A stretch of DNA of 10,455 bases from a bacterium (GTDB lineage: Bacteria; Patescibacteriota; Patescibacteriia; S139-126; S139-133), in the NCBI GenBank assembly GCA_030429785.1, contig JAUIEQ010000020.1, positions 1 through 10,455 on the forward strand, read 5' to 3'. Positions 1-7,190 of this stretch are shown in pieces. The position numbers were made by a program, and so were the translations under genes. Position 1 is the stretch's first letter. Every line of letters begins with the position of its first letter. The notes under the pieces are model-generated. The model was given only the letters and a program-made list of their open reading frames with translations, was not told where the DNA came from and searched no databases.

Positions 1-460
1 CTGCTAGCACGGGAATAATTTTTTTCGTGTCATACGAAACTTCAGTAAGCTTTTGCAAGCTCATATCTAGGACCTCAAAAGGCTCGCCGGCAGTCGGATA
101 AAAAACAAGATGATAATACTGAGTAAAGTTAGGTTGCTCTTTTTGTAATTTCTCGAGCCAGTCAATTCTGATAGTCTTTTTGTACCGACGCCAAGAGACT
201 AACAAGTGAATCAGCATATAGATAATGCGAATCAACCAAAACAAATCAAACACAATAATAAAGTAAATTGCCCAGAGTGGTTTGATGAATGAAAAAGCGA
301 TAGCGCCAATAAATGTTACCCAAATTAAAATGCCTGGGATCATTTCTAATGCCCTGTACTGTTGCTTTTCTGTTAATCTCAAAAATCTTGATCGATAGTT
401 TGGATCAAGTTTAATTTCACTTGGTTTGGTGGTGCGAAGTGGTTGATACTGCTGAGTCAT
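1..460 (-). CDS. GT2-like membrane glycosyltransferase, N-terminal part (runs off left edge)
   Basis: The minus-strand frame is open from an ATG at 460 to the window edge, giving 153 residues of an incomplete protein. Residues about 42-58 and 62-88 are two hydrophobic segments, followed by a basic stretch (SWRRYKK, 89-95). The soluble part then begins with YYHLVFYPTAGEPFEV (115-130) and ends near KKIIPVLA (146-153). This resembles the first beta strand and following helix of a GT-A fold glycosyltransferase 2 domain, where the motif is usually PTYxEP; the catalytic DxD and QxxRW motifs would lie outside the window. The ATG is 1 nt after the stop of the MscS-type gene, so the two are probably co-transcribed and translationally coupled. 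No Shine-Dalgarno sequence is visible. The family call rests on the fold-start motif and the two-membrane-segment layout, and the substrate is unknown. Confidence 0.6.
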   Translation of the reverse strand, partial: MTQQYQPLRTTKPSEIKLDPNYRSRFLRLTEKQQYRALEMIPGILIWVTFIGAIAFSFIKPLWAIYFIIVFDLFWLIRIIYMLIHLLVSWRRYKKTIRIDWLEKLQKEQPNFTQYYHLVFYPTAGEPFEVLDMSLQKLTEVSYDTKKIIPVLA

Positions 461-461
461 G

Positions 462-1529
462 TTATTTTTGAATATGGAGTGTCTGCGTTGGATAGGCGAA
501 ATCAATGTTGGCTTGTGCGAAAGCTTTCATAATTCCCATATTAATTGCTTGCTTGGTGTTCATGTAAGTGTTGTAATCCGTCGTATCAACAAAATACACC
601 GCTTCGAACTCCAATGCAGAATCTGCGAACTTATTGAAGTGACACCGGTCAAACTGTGCTAAATGCCCACCGTCTATTACTTGCTGTATGATTTTTGGAA
701 TATCTTGCAACGTTTCAGGTTGTGTCTCATAGGTTACTCCAAACACCAGCGTTTCACGTCTATGATCTGCGCGTTTGAAATTTTGAATACGTGCAGTTGT
801 AAGTTCTTTATTTGCAATTACAAGCTCCTCCCCTTTCATGCTTTTGAGTCGTGTTGTTTTGAGTCCAATTTTTTCAACCGTTCCCATATCAGTTCCAACA
901 ACAATAAAATCACCGACTTCAAATGGTTTGTCTATGTAGATTGATAGTGAGCTAAAAATATCACTTAAGACGTTTTGTAATGCAAGTGCAACTGCTAGTC
1001 CTCCAATACCAAGACTAGCAATCAATGAAGTTACATCAATACCGAGATTGCCCAGGATAAACAGTAGCCCCAATGACCATAACACCATTCGAGAAATGAT
1101 TTGTATAACGCGAGTCATTGAGGTGACTTGTTCTTCTCTGCTATCTGTTTCTTGTTTGAGTAAGTATTCTTTGGCAAGGTGTCCAATTGCTTTGTCTACT
1201 GCTTGGATTATTTCGTAGACGATCACAGTATACAAAACAATATCAATTATGTGTACTAGCGTGTCTGGCAGTGTCAGTTGCTTTGATCCCAAGAAAAGTG
1301 CCAAAGTTAAGAAAAATACTATTTTGATGTTGCTGACAATGTCAACAATCAAATCGTCGATATTGTTTGTTGTTTTGGCTGAATATGACCGTATTCGAAC
1401 TAGTAGTATAGCTTTTGCTACTTTCAGTATGCCTAAGGTGCTAACAAAAAATACTGCACCAAGAGCATATTCGTAGGCTGTATCCTCCCAAATAGGAATG
1501 CTTTGTAGTAGACTAATAAGATTATTCAT
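462..1529 (-). CDS. MscS-family small-conductance mechanosensitive ion channel
   Basis: A 355-residue integral membrane protein of the MscS family, which releases small solutes when membrane tension rises after osmotic downshock. Hydrophobic segments lie at about 21-44, 64-83, 91-111 and 142-163. The pore-lining helix is at 167-196, with the glycine/alanine-rich stretch SLGIGGLAVALALQNVLSD (172-190). The family hallmark PFEVGDFI follows at 202-209, then the beta domain (VEKIGLKTTRL, 218-228, and the ELVIANKEL stretch, 235-243) and the C-terminal alpha/beta domain ending in FAYPTQTLHI. It has more membrane segments than E. coli MscS (286 residues, three segments), as in the longer MscS subfamilies. 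The gene lies downstream of the GH-like gene after a weak terminator-like hairpin, and its stop is 1 nt before the next GT2-like start. No clear ribosome binding site precedes the ATG. Confidence 0.93.
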   Translation of the reverse strand: MNNLISLLQSIPIWEDTAYEYALGAVFFVSTLGILKVAKAILLVRIRSYSAKTTNNIDDLIVDIVSNIKIVFFLTLALFLGSKQLTLPDTLVHIIDIVLYTVIVYEIIQAVDKAIGHLAKEYLLKQETDSREEQVTSMTRVIQIISRMVLWSLGLLFILGNLGIDVTSLIASLGIGGLAVALALQNVLSDIFSSLSIYIDKPFEVGDFIVVGTDMGTVEKIGLKTTRLKSMKGEELVIANKELTTARIQNFKRADHRRETLVFGVTYETQPETLQDIPKIIQQVIDGGHLAQFDRCHFNKFADSALEFEAVYFVDTTDYNTYMNTKQAINMGIMKAFAQANIDFAYPTQTLHIQK

Positions 1530-1550
1530 ATCAATACTAACTAATAAAAC

Positions 1551-1587
1551 TGTATATAAGTATACAAAAAAATACTTAGGGTAGCTA
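1551..1587 (-). promoter_or_regulatory. Possible weak promoter for the MscS-type gene
   Basis: On the minus strand TATACT (1564 down to 1559) could act as a -10 box about 30 nt before the MscS ATG. No convincing -35 is present at the expected distance (TAGCTA near 1587-1582). The only reason to expect a promoter is the terminator-like hairpin just upstream, so this is a weak proposal. Confidence 0.2.
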
Positions 1588-1602
1588 CTTTGAGTACGCT
1601 AC
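1566..1602 (-). terminator. Weak terminator-like hairpin after the GH-like gene
   Basis: GTAGCTAC (1581-1588) can pair with GTA-C-GCTAC (1594-1602), giving 8 base pairs with one bulged C and a 5-nt loop. It overlaps the TAG stop of the GH-like gene. Read on the minus strand, a run of seven T follows after a spacer of about 8 nt (1572-1566). The stem is short and the T run is displaced, so it may only attenuate transcription into the channel gene. Confidence 0.4.
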
Positions 1603-2609
1603 TTGTTGATGAGTTCAAAAAAAGATTCAATATGATGTATTGCTATGCCTTTGTATGAACTATAGCCGCTCATAGCAGCGGTAATTGCTTTTTCTTGTTG
1701 AGTAAAATCATCTATTGATAAGTTAAAAAAAGTAATTTTCTCAGGTTGTACATTGGTTGTTTCTTGTCCAACAAGCAATCCAACGCTACTAGCGTTGTTT
1801 TTGATATAGTCAGCTTCACCAATGACGTGCTGAATAGTACCGTCACTACCTTCGGCATTGTTGCGGTATGCCATGAGTACTATATAGGTTTCAAGCGTTG
1901 ATTGGTCTAGTATATCGATAACATGCTCAGTTAGGTATTTTTGTTGTCCAGCCCAAGGCACAGTTATTAGTCGACTATTTTCTCCATCAAACCAGTATGG
2001 TAAGGCAAAACCTAATTGAAAGTCTTTGCCTAGATGTTGTTCCAACTCATCGCGGGTCTCGGTTACAAGCTCAAGAAAAAGCTTTGATTCTTCTGTTTGG
2101 TTTTTCCAAAATACACTCCTGCTATATGGCTCGATGTCAAATTGAATCCCGTCAAAGCCACGAACTTGTGTAGCGTTAAACTCGATAACAAACTGCATTA
2201 GGAGTTTTGGTATATATGAGTAATCAGTTAAGTGCCAATTCGTATTTCCAGCCAAACCTTGAATTGATATATTGCTATCATGCGCGGCTTGAATAAAATA
2301 AGCATATCGATTAATAATTGTGGCGATTTCTTCTGCACTGGCTTTTGATTCATATGCAGTTAGATATGGATCAAGTGATACGTAGATTGTTGAAATATTT
2401 TCAGTACGGGATTGTACAATCAAGTTTTTGATTTCAGTGTCTGATAGTTCTGTAACTGACGTCCACATCCAGGTTGATCGTGCTGATTGTTCGGATGATA
2501 TAGTTTGTGTGTGTATTAATGACGACCTAGTGATGGATTCTCTCTGTAATGCAGTAATATCATGACCAATAGTAACATAAATAAGCGTGAGTAAAAGAGC
2601 ATGGTACAT
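1599..2609 (-). CDS. Exported GH18-like TIM-barrel protein (putative polysaccharide hydrolase)
   Basis: A 336-residue protein with a hydrophobic N-terminus (residues about 3-21) that fits a signal peptide or membrane anchor, so the domain probably acts outside the membrane. The remainder reads as a TIM barrel of the glycoside hydrolase 18 type. WMW (47-49) sits at the first strand, YVSLD (76-80) on a later strand, and DGIQFDIEPY (153-162) matches the catalytic DxxDxDxE stretch, retaining D153, D158 and candidate acid E160 but with Q156 in place of the usual second Asp. MAYR (246-249), VGQET (279-283) and GIAIHHIESF (321-330) fit the late strands. It resembles a loosely described group of bacterial barrels with a DIEPY motif. 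Its ATG immediately follows the TAA of the GT2 synthase, so it is probably made together with it and may trim, release or modify the polymer. The product and the family number are not certain. Confidence 0.65.
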   Translation of the reverse strand: MYHALLLTLIYVTIGHDITALQRESITRSSLIHTQTISSEQSARSTWMWTSVTELSDTEIKNLIVQSRTENISTIYVSLDPYLTAYESKASAEEIATIINRYAYFIQAAHDSNISIQGLAGNTNWHLTDYSYIPKLLMQFVIEFNATQVRGFDGIQFDIEPYSRSVFWKNQTEESKLFLELVTETRDELEQHLGKDFQLGFALPYWFDGENSRLITVPWAGQQKYLTEHVIDILDQSTLETYIVLMAYRNNAEGSDGTIQHVIGEADYIKNNASSVGLLVGQETTNVQPEKITFFNLSIDDFTQQEKAITAAMSGYSSYKGIAIHHIESFFELINK

Positions 2610-4136
2610 TTATTTGTTGAGGGTGATAATTGTTAAACTTACTGCCTCGTAGGTTGGCAAGGAGTAGTATAAGTATAGCGCACTCGCTATATTCAATCCA
2701 AGCATTGCAGCAATTGCTTTTGCAGGAGCTGTAATAGTATGTCTTCGGGTGTTTTGTTTGTGTTTTTGTAGCAAGTCGATTGTGTAGGTTTGGATAGATT
2801 CTTGTTGGTTGTATACTCCGGTTCGTGACCAATTTTGCCACTTTACTTCTTGCTTTTTTATTAAGGAAACAAACGTCTTAATCAACGCAATATATTCTAC
2901 ATAGACTGTTATATAAAACAGTATCCAAGTTGTTGGTATGTAGTAGAGGTGTTTGAATAAATCATGATTTTTTTCATGGAAAATTGCAGTCAGTAAAACC
3001 ATATAACTAATAACGAGCACTAACGTTGCAAATGAAGAAAGATTCATCGTCACTAGGCTGTGTGTTAGTACAAACCCCACAAACAACGGCTCAAAGAAAA
3101 GTTGTACTTCAGATAGCAACGAGTACGGCAAGGCAAACCAACTGAGAATCTTGTTATGTTTTTTATCAGTACTGAAAAATAAGTTTTTGTGTTTTCTGAG
3201 TGTGTCTAGCCTGCCTCGTCTCCAACGAAGGCGTTGTTTGACCAACCCAGCAATCGTACCTGCTCCTTCAGTTGTTACTATTGCATCATGTGCATACGCT
3301 ATTTGCATGCCGGCTGACTGGATGCGTATAGATAAGTCAACATCTTCAGTTATTGACTTAGTATCATACAGACCAATGATGTCGAGCGTTTCTCGTCTAT
3401 ACGCTCCTGCTGCGCCACCGATTATATACATGATGTTCAGTAACGATTCAGTTTTTTTCATGGCAAATGTTAGCGCGTATTCAAAGTACTGCACGAGTCC
3501 AAGTAGTGAATCGGTATTGCCAATTGTTATTTTCCCCATAGCCGCCATAACAGTCGGGTTGTCGAAATGTCTTACGAAATTACGAATCGCATTTTTTTCA
3601 AGAACTGAGTCAGCATCAAGTGATATAACTATCTCGCCAGTGCTGTTCGCTATACCGTAATTGAGCGCCGCGGCTTTACCTTTGTTTGTTTGTCGTAGGT
3701 AAGTAATTGTGCGGTGATGGATGTCTGTATACGTATTGACGAATGAAGAAATGATGTTGTGGGTACTGTCAGTAGAACCATCATTAACAACAACTATTTC
3801 AGTATTTGTGTAGGTGTTATTCAGAACACTTTTGATGGTCCGGATAATACCCACCTCTTCATTCCACGCAGGTATAATGATTGAAACATGCGGTTGTTTC
3901 GTTATATTTTGGTTTCTTTTTGCTCTTAAAGTATTACGTACATCATGCCATGGATTCAAAAACAAAAAAATAGCGTTTTTGGTCAGAATGACAATAACCA
4001 CTATCAAAATAGTAGTATGTATTGATTCAAAATATCGTGTTGTATTTTCGACTGTTAATGCTGTGTATATCAAAACAAAAGCTGTGATTACATACAGCGA
4101 TAGAATAATAATTTGTTTTTTGACTTTGTCCTGCAC
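2610..4136 (-). CDS. Processive membrane glycosyltransferase family 2 (PgaC/IcaA-like)
   Basis: A 508-residue synthase-type GT2. Hydrophobic segments at about 8-28 and 40-60 precede the cytoplasmic catalytic domain, which shows every expected motif: PAWNEE (89-94), NDGST (118-122), NKGKAAALNYG (151-161), DAD (174-176, metal/UDP-sugar binding), GGAAGAYRRE (240-249), TED with catalytic-base candidate D265, and QRLRW (301-305, the QxxRW acceptor-channel motif). Membrane segments follow at about 343-362, 366-386 and 398-424. The layout matches poly-N-acetylglucosamine and related synthases, which polymerise a UDP-sugar and thread the chain through the membrane. The C-terminus runs roughly 80 residues past the last conserved part (KWQNWSRTG), with a further hydrophobic segment at 473-491. 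The start is GTG at 4136; the frame is closed upstream at 4181 and has no ATG between. The GH-like gene abuts its stop. The sugar specificity is inferred. Confidence 0.88.
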   Translation of the reverse strand: MQDKVKKQIIILSLYVITAFVLIYTALTVENTTRYFESIHTTILIVVIVILTKNAIFLFLNPWHDVRNTLRAKRNQNITKQPHVSIIIPAWNEEVGIIRTIKSVLNNTYTNTEIVVVNDGSTDSTHNIISSFVNTYTDIHHRTITYLRQTNKGKAAALNYGIANSTGEIVISLDADSVLEKNAIRNFVRHFDNPTVMAAMGKITIGNTDSLLGLVQYFEYALTFAMKKTESLLNIMYIIGGAAGAYRRETLDIIGLYDTKSITEDVDLSIRIQSAGMQIAYAHDAIVTTEGAGTIAGLVKQRLRWRRGRLDTLRKHKNLFFSTDKKHNKILSWFALPYSLLSEVQLFFEPLFVGFVLTHSLVTMNLSSFATLVLVISYMVLLTAIFHEKNHDLFKHLYYIPTTWILFYITVYVEYIALIKTFVSLIKKQEVKWQNWSRTGVYNQQESIQTYTIDLLQKHKQNTRRHTITAPAKAIAAMLGLNIASALYLYYSLPTYEAVSLTIITLNK

Positions 4137-4146
4137 AGTCGTAGAA

Positions 4147-4275
4147 TTAATCTTTACCCTTTTTCTTGATAAACAGTTTTAGTATATATGCAATTAAGTG
4201 AGACATAATCACTAAAAATCCAGCCGCATATATCGCCTGGAAAAGAATATCTGGGTTGCTTAACGTCTGGCGCAT
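4147..4275 (-). CDS. Possible 42-residue single-pass membrane protein
   Basis: An ATG at 4275 opens 42 codons to TAA at 4149-4147, ending 10 nt before the GTG of the GT2 synthase. The product begins MRQTLSNPD, has one hydrophobic segment (about 10-35, including AIYAAGFLVIMSHLIAYI) and ends with the basic tail KKKGKD, which predicts a cytoplasmic C-terminus. A TTG lies immediately before the ATG in frame, and the frame is closed by a TAG further upstream. It has no ribosome binding site, but neither do most genes here. Its position after the leftward promoter and before the synthase suggests a small accessory subunit, comparable in placement only to the short membrane partners (PgaD, IcaD) of PNAG synthases. 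It could also be chance reading of a leader, and no homology is recognised. Confidence 0.4.
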   Translation of the reverse strand: MRQTLSNPDILFQAIYAAGFLVIMSHLIAYILKLFIKKKGKD

Positions 4276-4340
4276 CAATTTTTTAAGTAAGCTTTTTAGG
4301 AAGATGATAATGTGAATAAACTACCATTTCATGATTAGAA

Positions 4341-4369
4341 ATCTTGGCATAGATGACGTTTTTTGTCAA
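4341..4369 (-). promoter_or_regulatory. Promoter for the leftward synthase operon
   Basis: On the minus strand a perfect TTGACA (4369 down to 4364) is followed after 17 nt by CAAGAT (4346-4341), a poor -10 matching TATAAT at 3 of 6 positions. Transcription would begin near 4334, about 60 nt before the possible small membrane protein and about 200 nt before the synthase. Confidence 0.4.
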
Positions 4370-4401
4370 GCAAATACTACAATATTTCCTATTGACAAAA
4401 A
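4360..4401. repeat. 10-bp perfect inverted repeat spanning both -35 boxes
   Basis: TTTTTGTCAA (4360-4369) and TTGACAAAAA (4392-4401) are exact reverse complements separated by 22 nt, and each holds the -35 box of one divergent promoter. A second pair, AGCAAAT (4369-4375) and ATTTGCT (4417-4423), is nested with it. The symmetry may simply reflect two -35 boxes with A tracts, or may be a shared operator. Confidence 0.5.
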
Positions 4402-4418
4402 TATTCATTTGTGATAAT
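4392..4418 (+). promoter_or_regulatory. Promoter for the rightward GT2/nucleotidyltransferase operon
   Basis: A perfect TTGACA (4392-4397) is followed by GATAAT (4413-4418) after 15 nt, with an extended -10 TG at 4410-4411. An alternative -10, TAATTT (4415-4420), gives 17-nt spacing. Transcription would start near 4425 and leave a leader of roughly 39 nt before the ATG at 4464. Confidence 0.6.
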
Positions 4419-4463
4419 TTGCTAAGTCAGTAATATATCAAAAAAGCGTCAAATTAACACGAT

Positions 4464-6359
4464 ATGATGAGTAGTACAAAACAAAGTAGTGAGAACCACG
4501 GCACCAAAGCATCTCAAAGTAGTTTTATTGGTTTGGTATCAGAGTTTCTTAAAAGCTCTACAAAAAAAGTTATCGCCTATGGTATTTCTTTTTTAGTGCT
4601 CGCATATTTAGTGGTTTTGTTGTACGCCTTTTTCTTCAGAGGCATTGAATGGCTGTTCGCTGATTCATTTATCATATCAACCCTCAGTGTTTTGTTTTTA
4701 GCTTTGACAGCAGATAGCTTCCTGTTGTTGCTACGACTTCCGAGAAAGCCTGCTATACATGAAAATGTTTCATTTGACCCAAGTAAAGTAACTGTTCTGA
4801 TCCCGACGTACAAAAGTGCTGGTGTTATTTCCAAAACGATTGATAACGTTTTGGTTCACAATATTCCTCGAGATCAAATTTTTATAATTTCTGATAAAAC
4901 ACCAAAACCGGAACAGCAAGAAGCGGTTATTGATATTGCGCAATCATACGGCGTCAGAGTCTTCAAAAATAAGGTTAATATGAATAAGGCCATGGGTATT
5001 AACATGGTGATTAAGCATGTTGAAACTCCATATACTATTATTCTGGATGACGATACTTTTATTGGTAAAACGTTCTTGCCAACGAGTCTGTTGGATGAAG
5101 GTTATTCAGCTGTAGCGTTTGATGTCATGCCAAGTCCTACAGGGAGCTTGATTAATATTTTCCAAGTTTTTGAATACAGGAAAAGCATGTACTTAGCAAA
5201 ATGCTTGCAATCTTCTGTGGCGGCTATTGGCAACGTATCAGGCGCTTTGGGTCTGTATCAGACAAAAGATCTTGTGTATCAGGCAACGAGGCATTCAGGG
5301 CAGCCTGGAGGTGAAGATATTCAGAGAACGATGTTGGTTCACTTGGAAGCTAGAGGCAAAGGTGTTGTGTACATGGACTCTACAGTGCTGACTGATGCCC
5401 CAGAAGAATGGTATACACTTTATCGACAACGAGCAACTAGATGGAATGCAGCTTGGCATGAAACTTTTGTGCTTGCTCTGCGAACAATTATCAGTCCAAA
5501 AACCCACTACCTATTAAAGCTTGAGCGAGCATATAATCTGTTTATTTTTCTTACCGAACCTCTTCGAATGTTGCTGTGGGTATATGTCATTTTTCACTTA
5601 CAGGCATTATTGATTTTATATATATTTTTTGTTGGCATGGGCTATTTGGCTTGGTTCAAGCTTGGTAAAAAAGATCCGTGGTGGATTCCATTTGCCTTTC
5701 CTTTCTATGCGAAGTTCAATGCTTTTTGCCGTTTTGTAGCGCATTTTTATTGGTTCAAACTCAAGTCATATTATTTCAAGCAACGATTTTACCGCCTTAT
5801 TAACTCTCGTAAATTGATGCTTGAATACATAGCTACAATGATTGTTATTGTGCTAGTTTGGCCTGTTTCTATTTATCAATTTGCGCAACTTGGCAAAACG
5901 CAAGATTTGTACGTTCAAGCAAAAAGTGGAGTAAGTGCCATCATTAATACAATTAGCGCTGCTTCTGCTCAAAGAGATGTTGACACTGGGGCTCAACTTG
6001 AAATTATTGGCGACTCAAACTTTCATGATGCGGAAACAATTGAACAGTCACGAGATGAGGTTCTAGTTACTGTAGACAGTACAAATGATCGGGATGTGCA
6101 CTATGCTGCTCGAGTGCATCAAAATGAAGGGTTGACCCATGTTGCTCGTTCAGTTATACAAAAGCACTTATCTGCTAATCATCTTTCACAAGCATACTCG
6201 TTTGATGAAATAGTATATGCGGAAGATTGGTTGGTGAAAAATATTTTAGTTGATAAAAATAACGCCGCTGTAACAGTATATGCAAATGACATTTTTTATA
6301 TTAGTGAAGATGAAGTGCAAAGTTCGCTGTTAGCAGTTCATGAAAAAAAGTATCGTTAA
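4464..6359 (+). CDS. Membrane glycosyltransferase family 2 with a C-terminal extracytoplasmic LysM-like domain
   Basis: A 631-residue protein. A polar N-terminus is followed by hydrophobic segments at about 37-58 and 68-90, then a GT2 catalytic domain with IPTYKSAG (113-120), LDDDTF (194-199), GED (283-285) and QRATRW (322-327). Membrane segments follow at about 356-377, 379-398 and 453-474. The DDD, ED and QxxRW motifs are all present, so it should be an active processive-type transferase. It differs from the leftward synthase in lacking the NDGST and NKGKAxALN stretches (ISDKTPKP and NKVNMNKAMGIN instead), so it is not a simple duplicate. After a linker (about 475-540) the tail 545-631 has EGLTHVAR (555-562), YAEDWL (585-590) and DIFYISEDEV (609-618), which look LysM-like and should lie outside the membrane. 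Translation could begin at either of two adjacent ATGs. No Shine-Dalgarno sequence is seen. A nucleotidyltransferase gene follows after 12 nt. Confidence 0.83.
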   Translation: MMSSTKQSSENHGTKASQSSFIGLVSEFLKSSTKKVIAYGISFLVLAYLVVLLYAFFFRGIEWLFADSFIISTLSVLFLALTADSFLLLLRLPRKPAIHENVSFDPSKVTVLIPTYKSAGVISKTIDNVLVHNIPRDQIFIISDKTPKPEQQEAVIDIAQSYGVRVFKNKVNMNKAMGINMVIKHVETPYTIILDDDTFIGKTFLPTSLLDEGYSAVAFDVMPSPTGSLINIFQVFEYRKSMYLAKCLQSSVAAIGNVSGALGLYQTKDLVYQATRHSGQPGGEDIQRTMLVHLEARGKGVVYMDSTVLTDAPEEWYTLYRQRATRWNAAWHETFVLALRTIISPKTHYLLKLERAYNLFIFLTEPLRMLLWVYVIFHLQALLILYIFFVGMGYLAWFKLGKKDPWWIPFAFPFYAKFNAFCRFVAHFYWFKLKSYYFKQRFYRLINSRKLMLEYIATMIVIVLVWPVSIYQFAQLGKTQDLYVQAKSGVSAIINTISAASAQRDVDTGAQLEIIGDSNFHDAETIEQSRDEVLVTVDSTNDRDVHYAARVHQNEGLTHVARSVIQKHLSANHLSQAYSFDEIVYAEDWLVKNILVDKNNAAVTVYANDIFYISEDEVQSSLLAVHEKKYR

Positions 6360-6371
6360 CTTCTGAGTAAC

Positions 6372-7163
6372 ATGAAAAGGAATCAAGTTGTCATATTAGC
6401 AGCTAGCAAAGATCATGCTGCAACATCATCAAAACAAACCGTTTTATGTAGTGTTTTTAATAAACCTTCTATTCTTCATGTAGTTGATGCAGTTAAAAAA
6501 ATTGATAAAAAACCTATGGTTATTGTCAATCAAGGAGATGTAGAAACAATAGAGATGACGCAAGCTCGGTATATTTATGCTGAGCAAAGTGATTACAATG
6601 GTACAGGTGGGGCTATTCTGTCTGCTCAGTCATTTTTGGCTAACAGTAGTTCAAAAAATATTGTTGTGGTATCTGGAGACAATCCGCTTATCAGTAACGT
6701 TACATTGAAAAAGTTGCTTCGTAAAAACTTTTGGTCTGAGTCACCTGTTGGTATGGTAGTAGCTGATGTATCGTCATTTACTGGAGACAATAAAGCCTTC
6801 AGGCATCATGGACGTGTGGTCCGTGATAAAAATGGTGTTATATCTGGGGTGGTAGAATATTTGGATGCAACTTCTGTTGAGAAACGTATTACCGAAGTTA
6901 ATGTCGGTTGTTATGTATTTGATCGTTTGTGGCTGCTGGCTGCAATCAAAAAATTAACCGCTGTTTCTAGCAATATATATAATATTACGGATTTGATTTC
7001 AATTGCTTACTCCGAGGGCGTGTCGGTTGACTCAGTTGCGGTAGTCTCTGAATTAGAAGGAGTTGATATTTCTCAAAATAAAAATATAGCGCTTATTGAA
7101 AAGCATTTGTACGGTGATATAGGCATTCCTCAAGTTGAGGTTACTGTTGAACGAGTTAAGTAG
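6372..7163 (+). CDS. GlmU N-terminal-like sugar nucleotidyltransferase, divergent
   Basis: A 263-residue protein resembling the uridyltransferase half of GlmU, which makes UDP-GlcNAc from GlcNAc-1-phosphate and UTP; bacterial GlmU is about 450 residues and the beta-helix acetyltransferase half is absent. Recognisable parts are GTGGA (77-81), SGDNPLI (101-107, with the metal-binding Asp103), GRVVRD (147-152), EYLDAT (162-167), EVNVGCYVFD (175-184) and NITDLI (204-209). The N-terminal signature loop, normally LxAGxGTRMxSxxPK, reads LAASKDHAATSSKQ (9-22): the glycines and the arginine are gone. Near the C-terminus, GVDISQN (230-236) stands where GlmU has GVNNR, so the second metal ligand may also be changed. 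It lies 12 nt after the GT2 gene in the same operon, suggesting a role in precursor supply or sensing. Activity is uncertain; only the fold is well supported. Confidence 0.72.
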   Translation: MKRNQVVILAASKDHAATSSKQTVLCSVFNKPSILHVVDAVKKIDKKPMVIVNQGDVETIEMTQARYIYAEQSDYNGTGGAILSAQSFLANSSSKNIVVVSGDNPLISNVTLKKLLRKNFWSESPVGMVVADVSSFTGDNKAFRHHGRVVRDKNGVISGVVEYLDATSVEKRITEVNVGCYVFDRLWLLAAIKKLTAVSSNIYNITDLISIAYSEGVSVDSVAVVSELEGVDISQNKNIALIEKHLYGDIGIPQVEVTVERVK

Positions 7164-7164
7164 C

Positions 7165-7185
7165 CTTGTGTCGGTTGCACACAAG
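7165..7185. other. Short hairpin after the nucleotidyltransferase gene
   Basis: CTTGTGT (7165-7171) pairs perfectly with ACACAAG (7179-7185) around a 7-nt loop, 2 nt after the TAG stop. No T run follows on either strand, so on its own it is not a standard intrinsic terminator. It may protect the mRNA 3' end or assist the terminator just downstream. Confidence 0.5.
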
Positions 7186-7190
7186 CCCTT

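Noticed and set aside
3151..3660. Plus-strand open frame of 169 codons
   Set aside because: It lies wholly inside the GT2 synthase on the other strand, whose motifs are all conserved; the translation has no recognisable domain.
4149..4160. ATT start for the GT2 synthase after AAGGG on the minus strand
   Set aside because: AAGGG is well spaced from an in-frame ATT at 4151, but ATT starts are very rare; the GTG at 4136 is simpler and leaves the N-terminal membrane segment intact.
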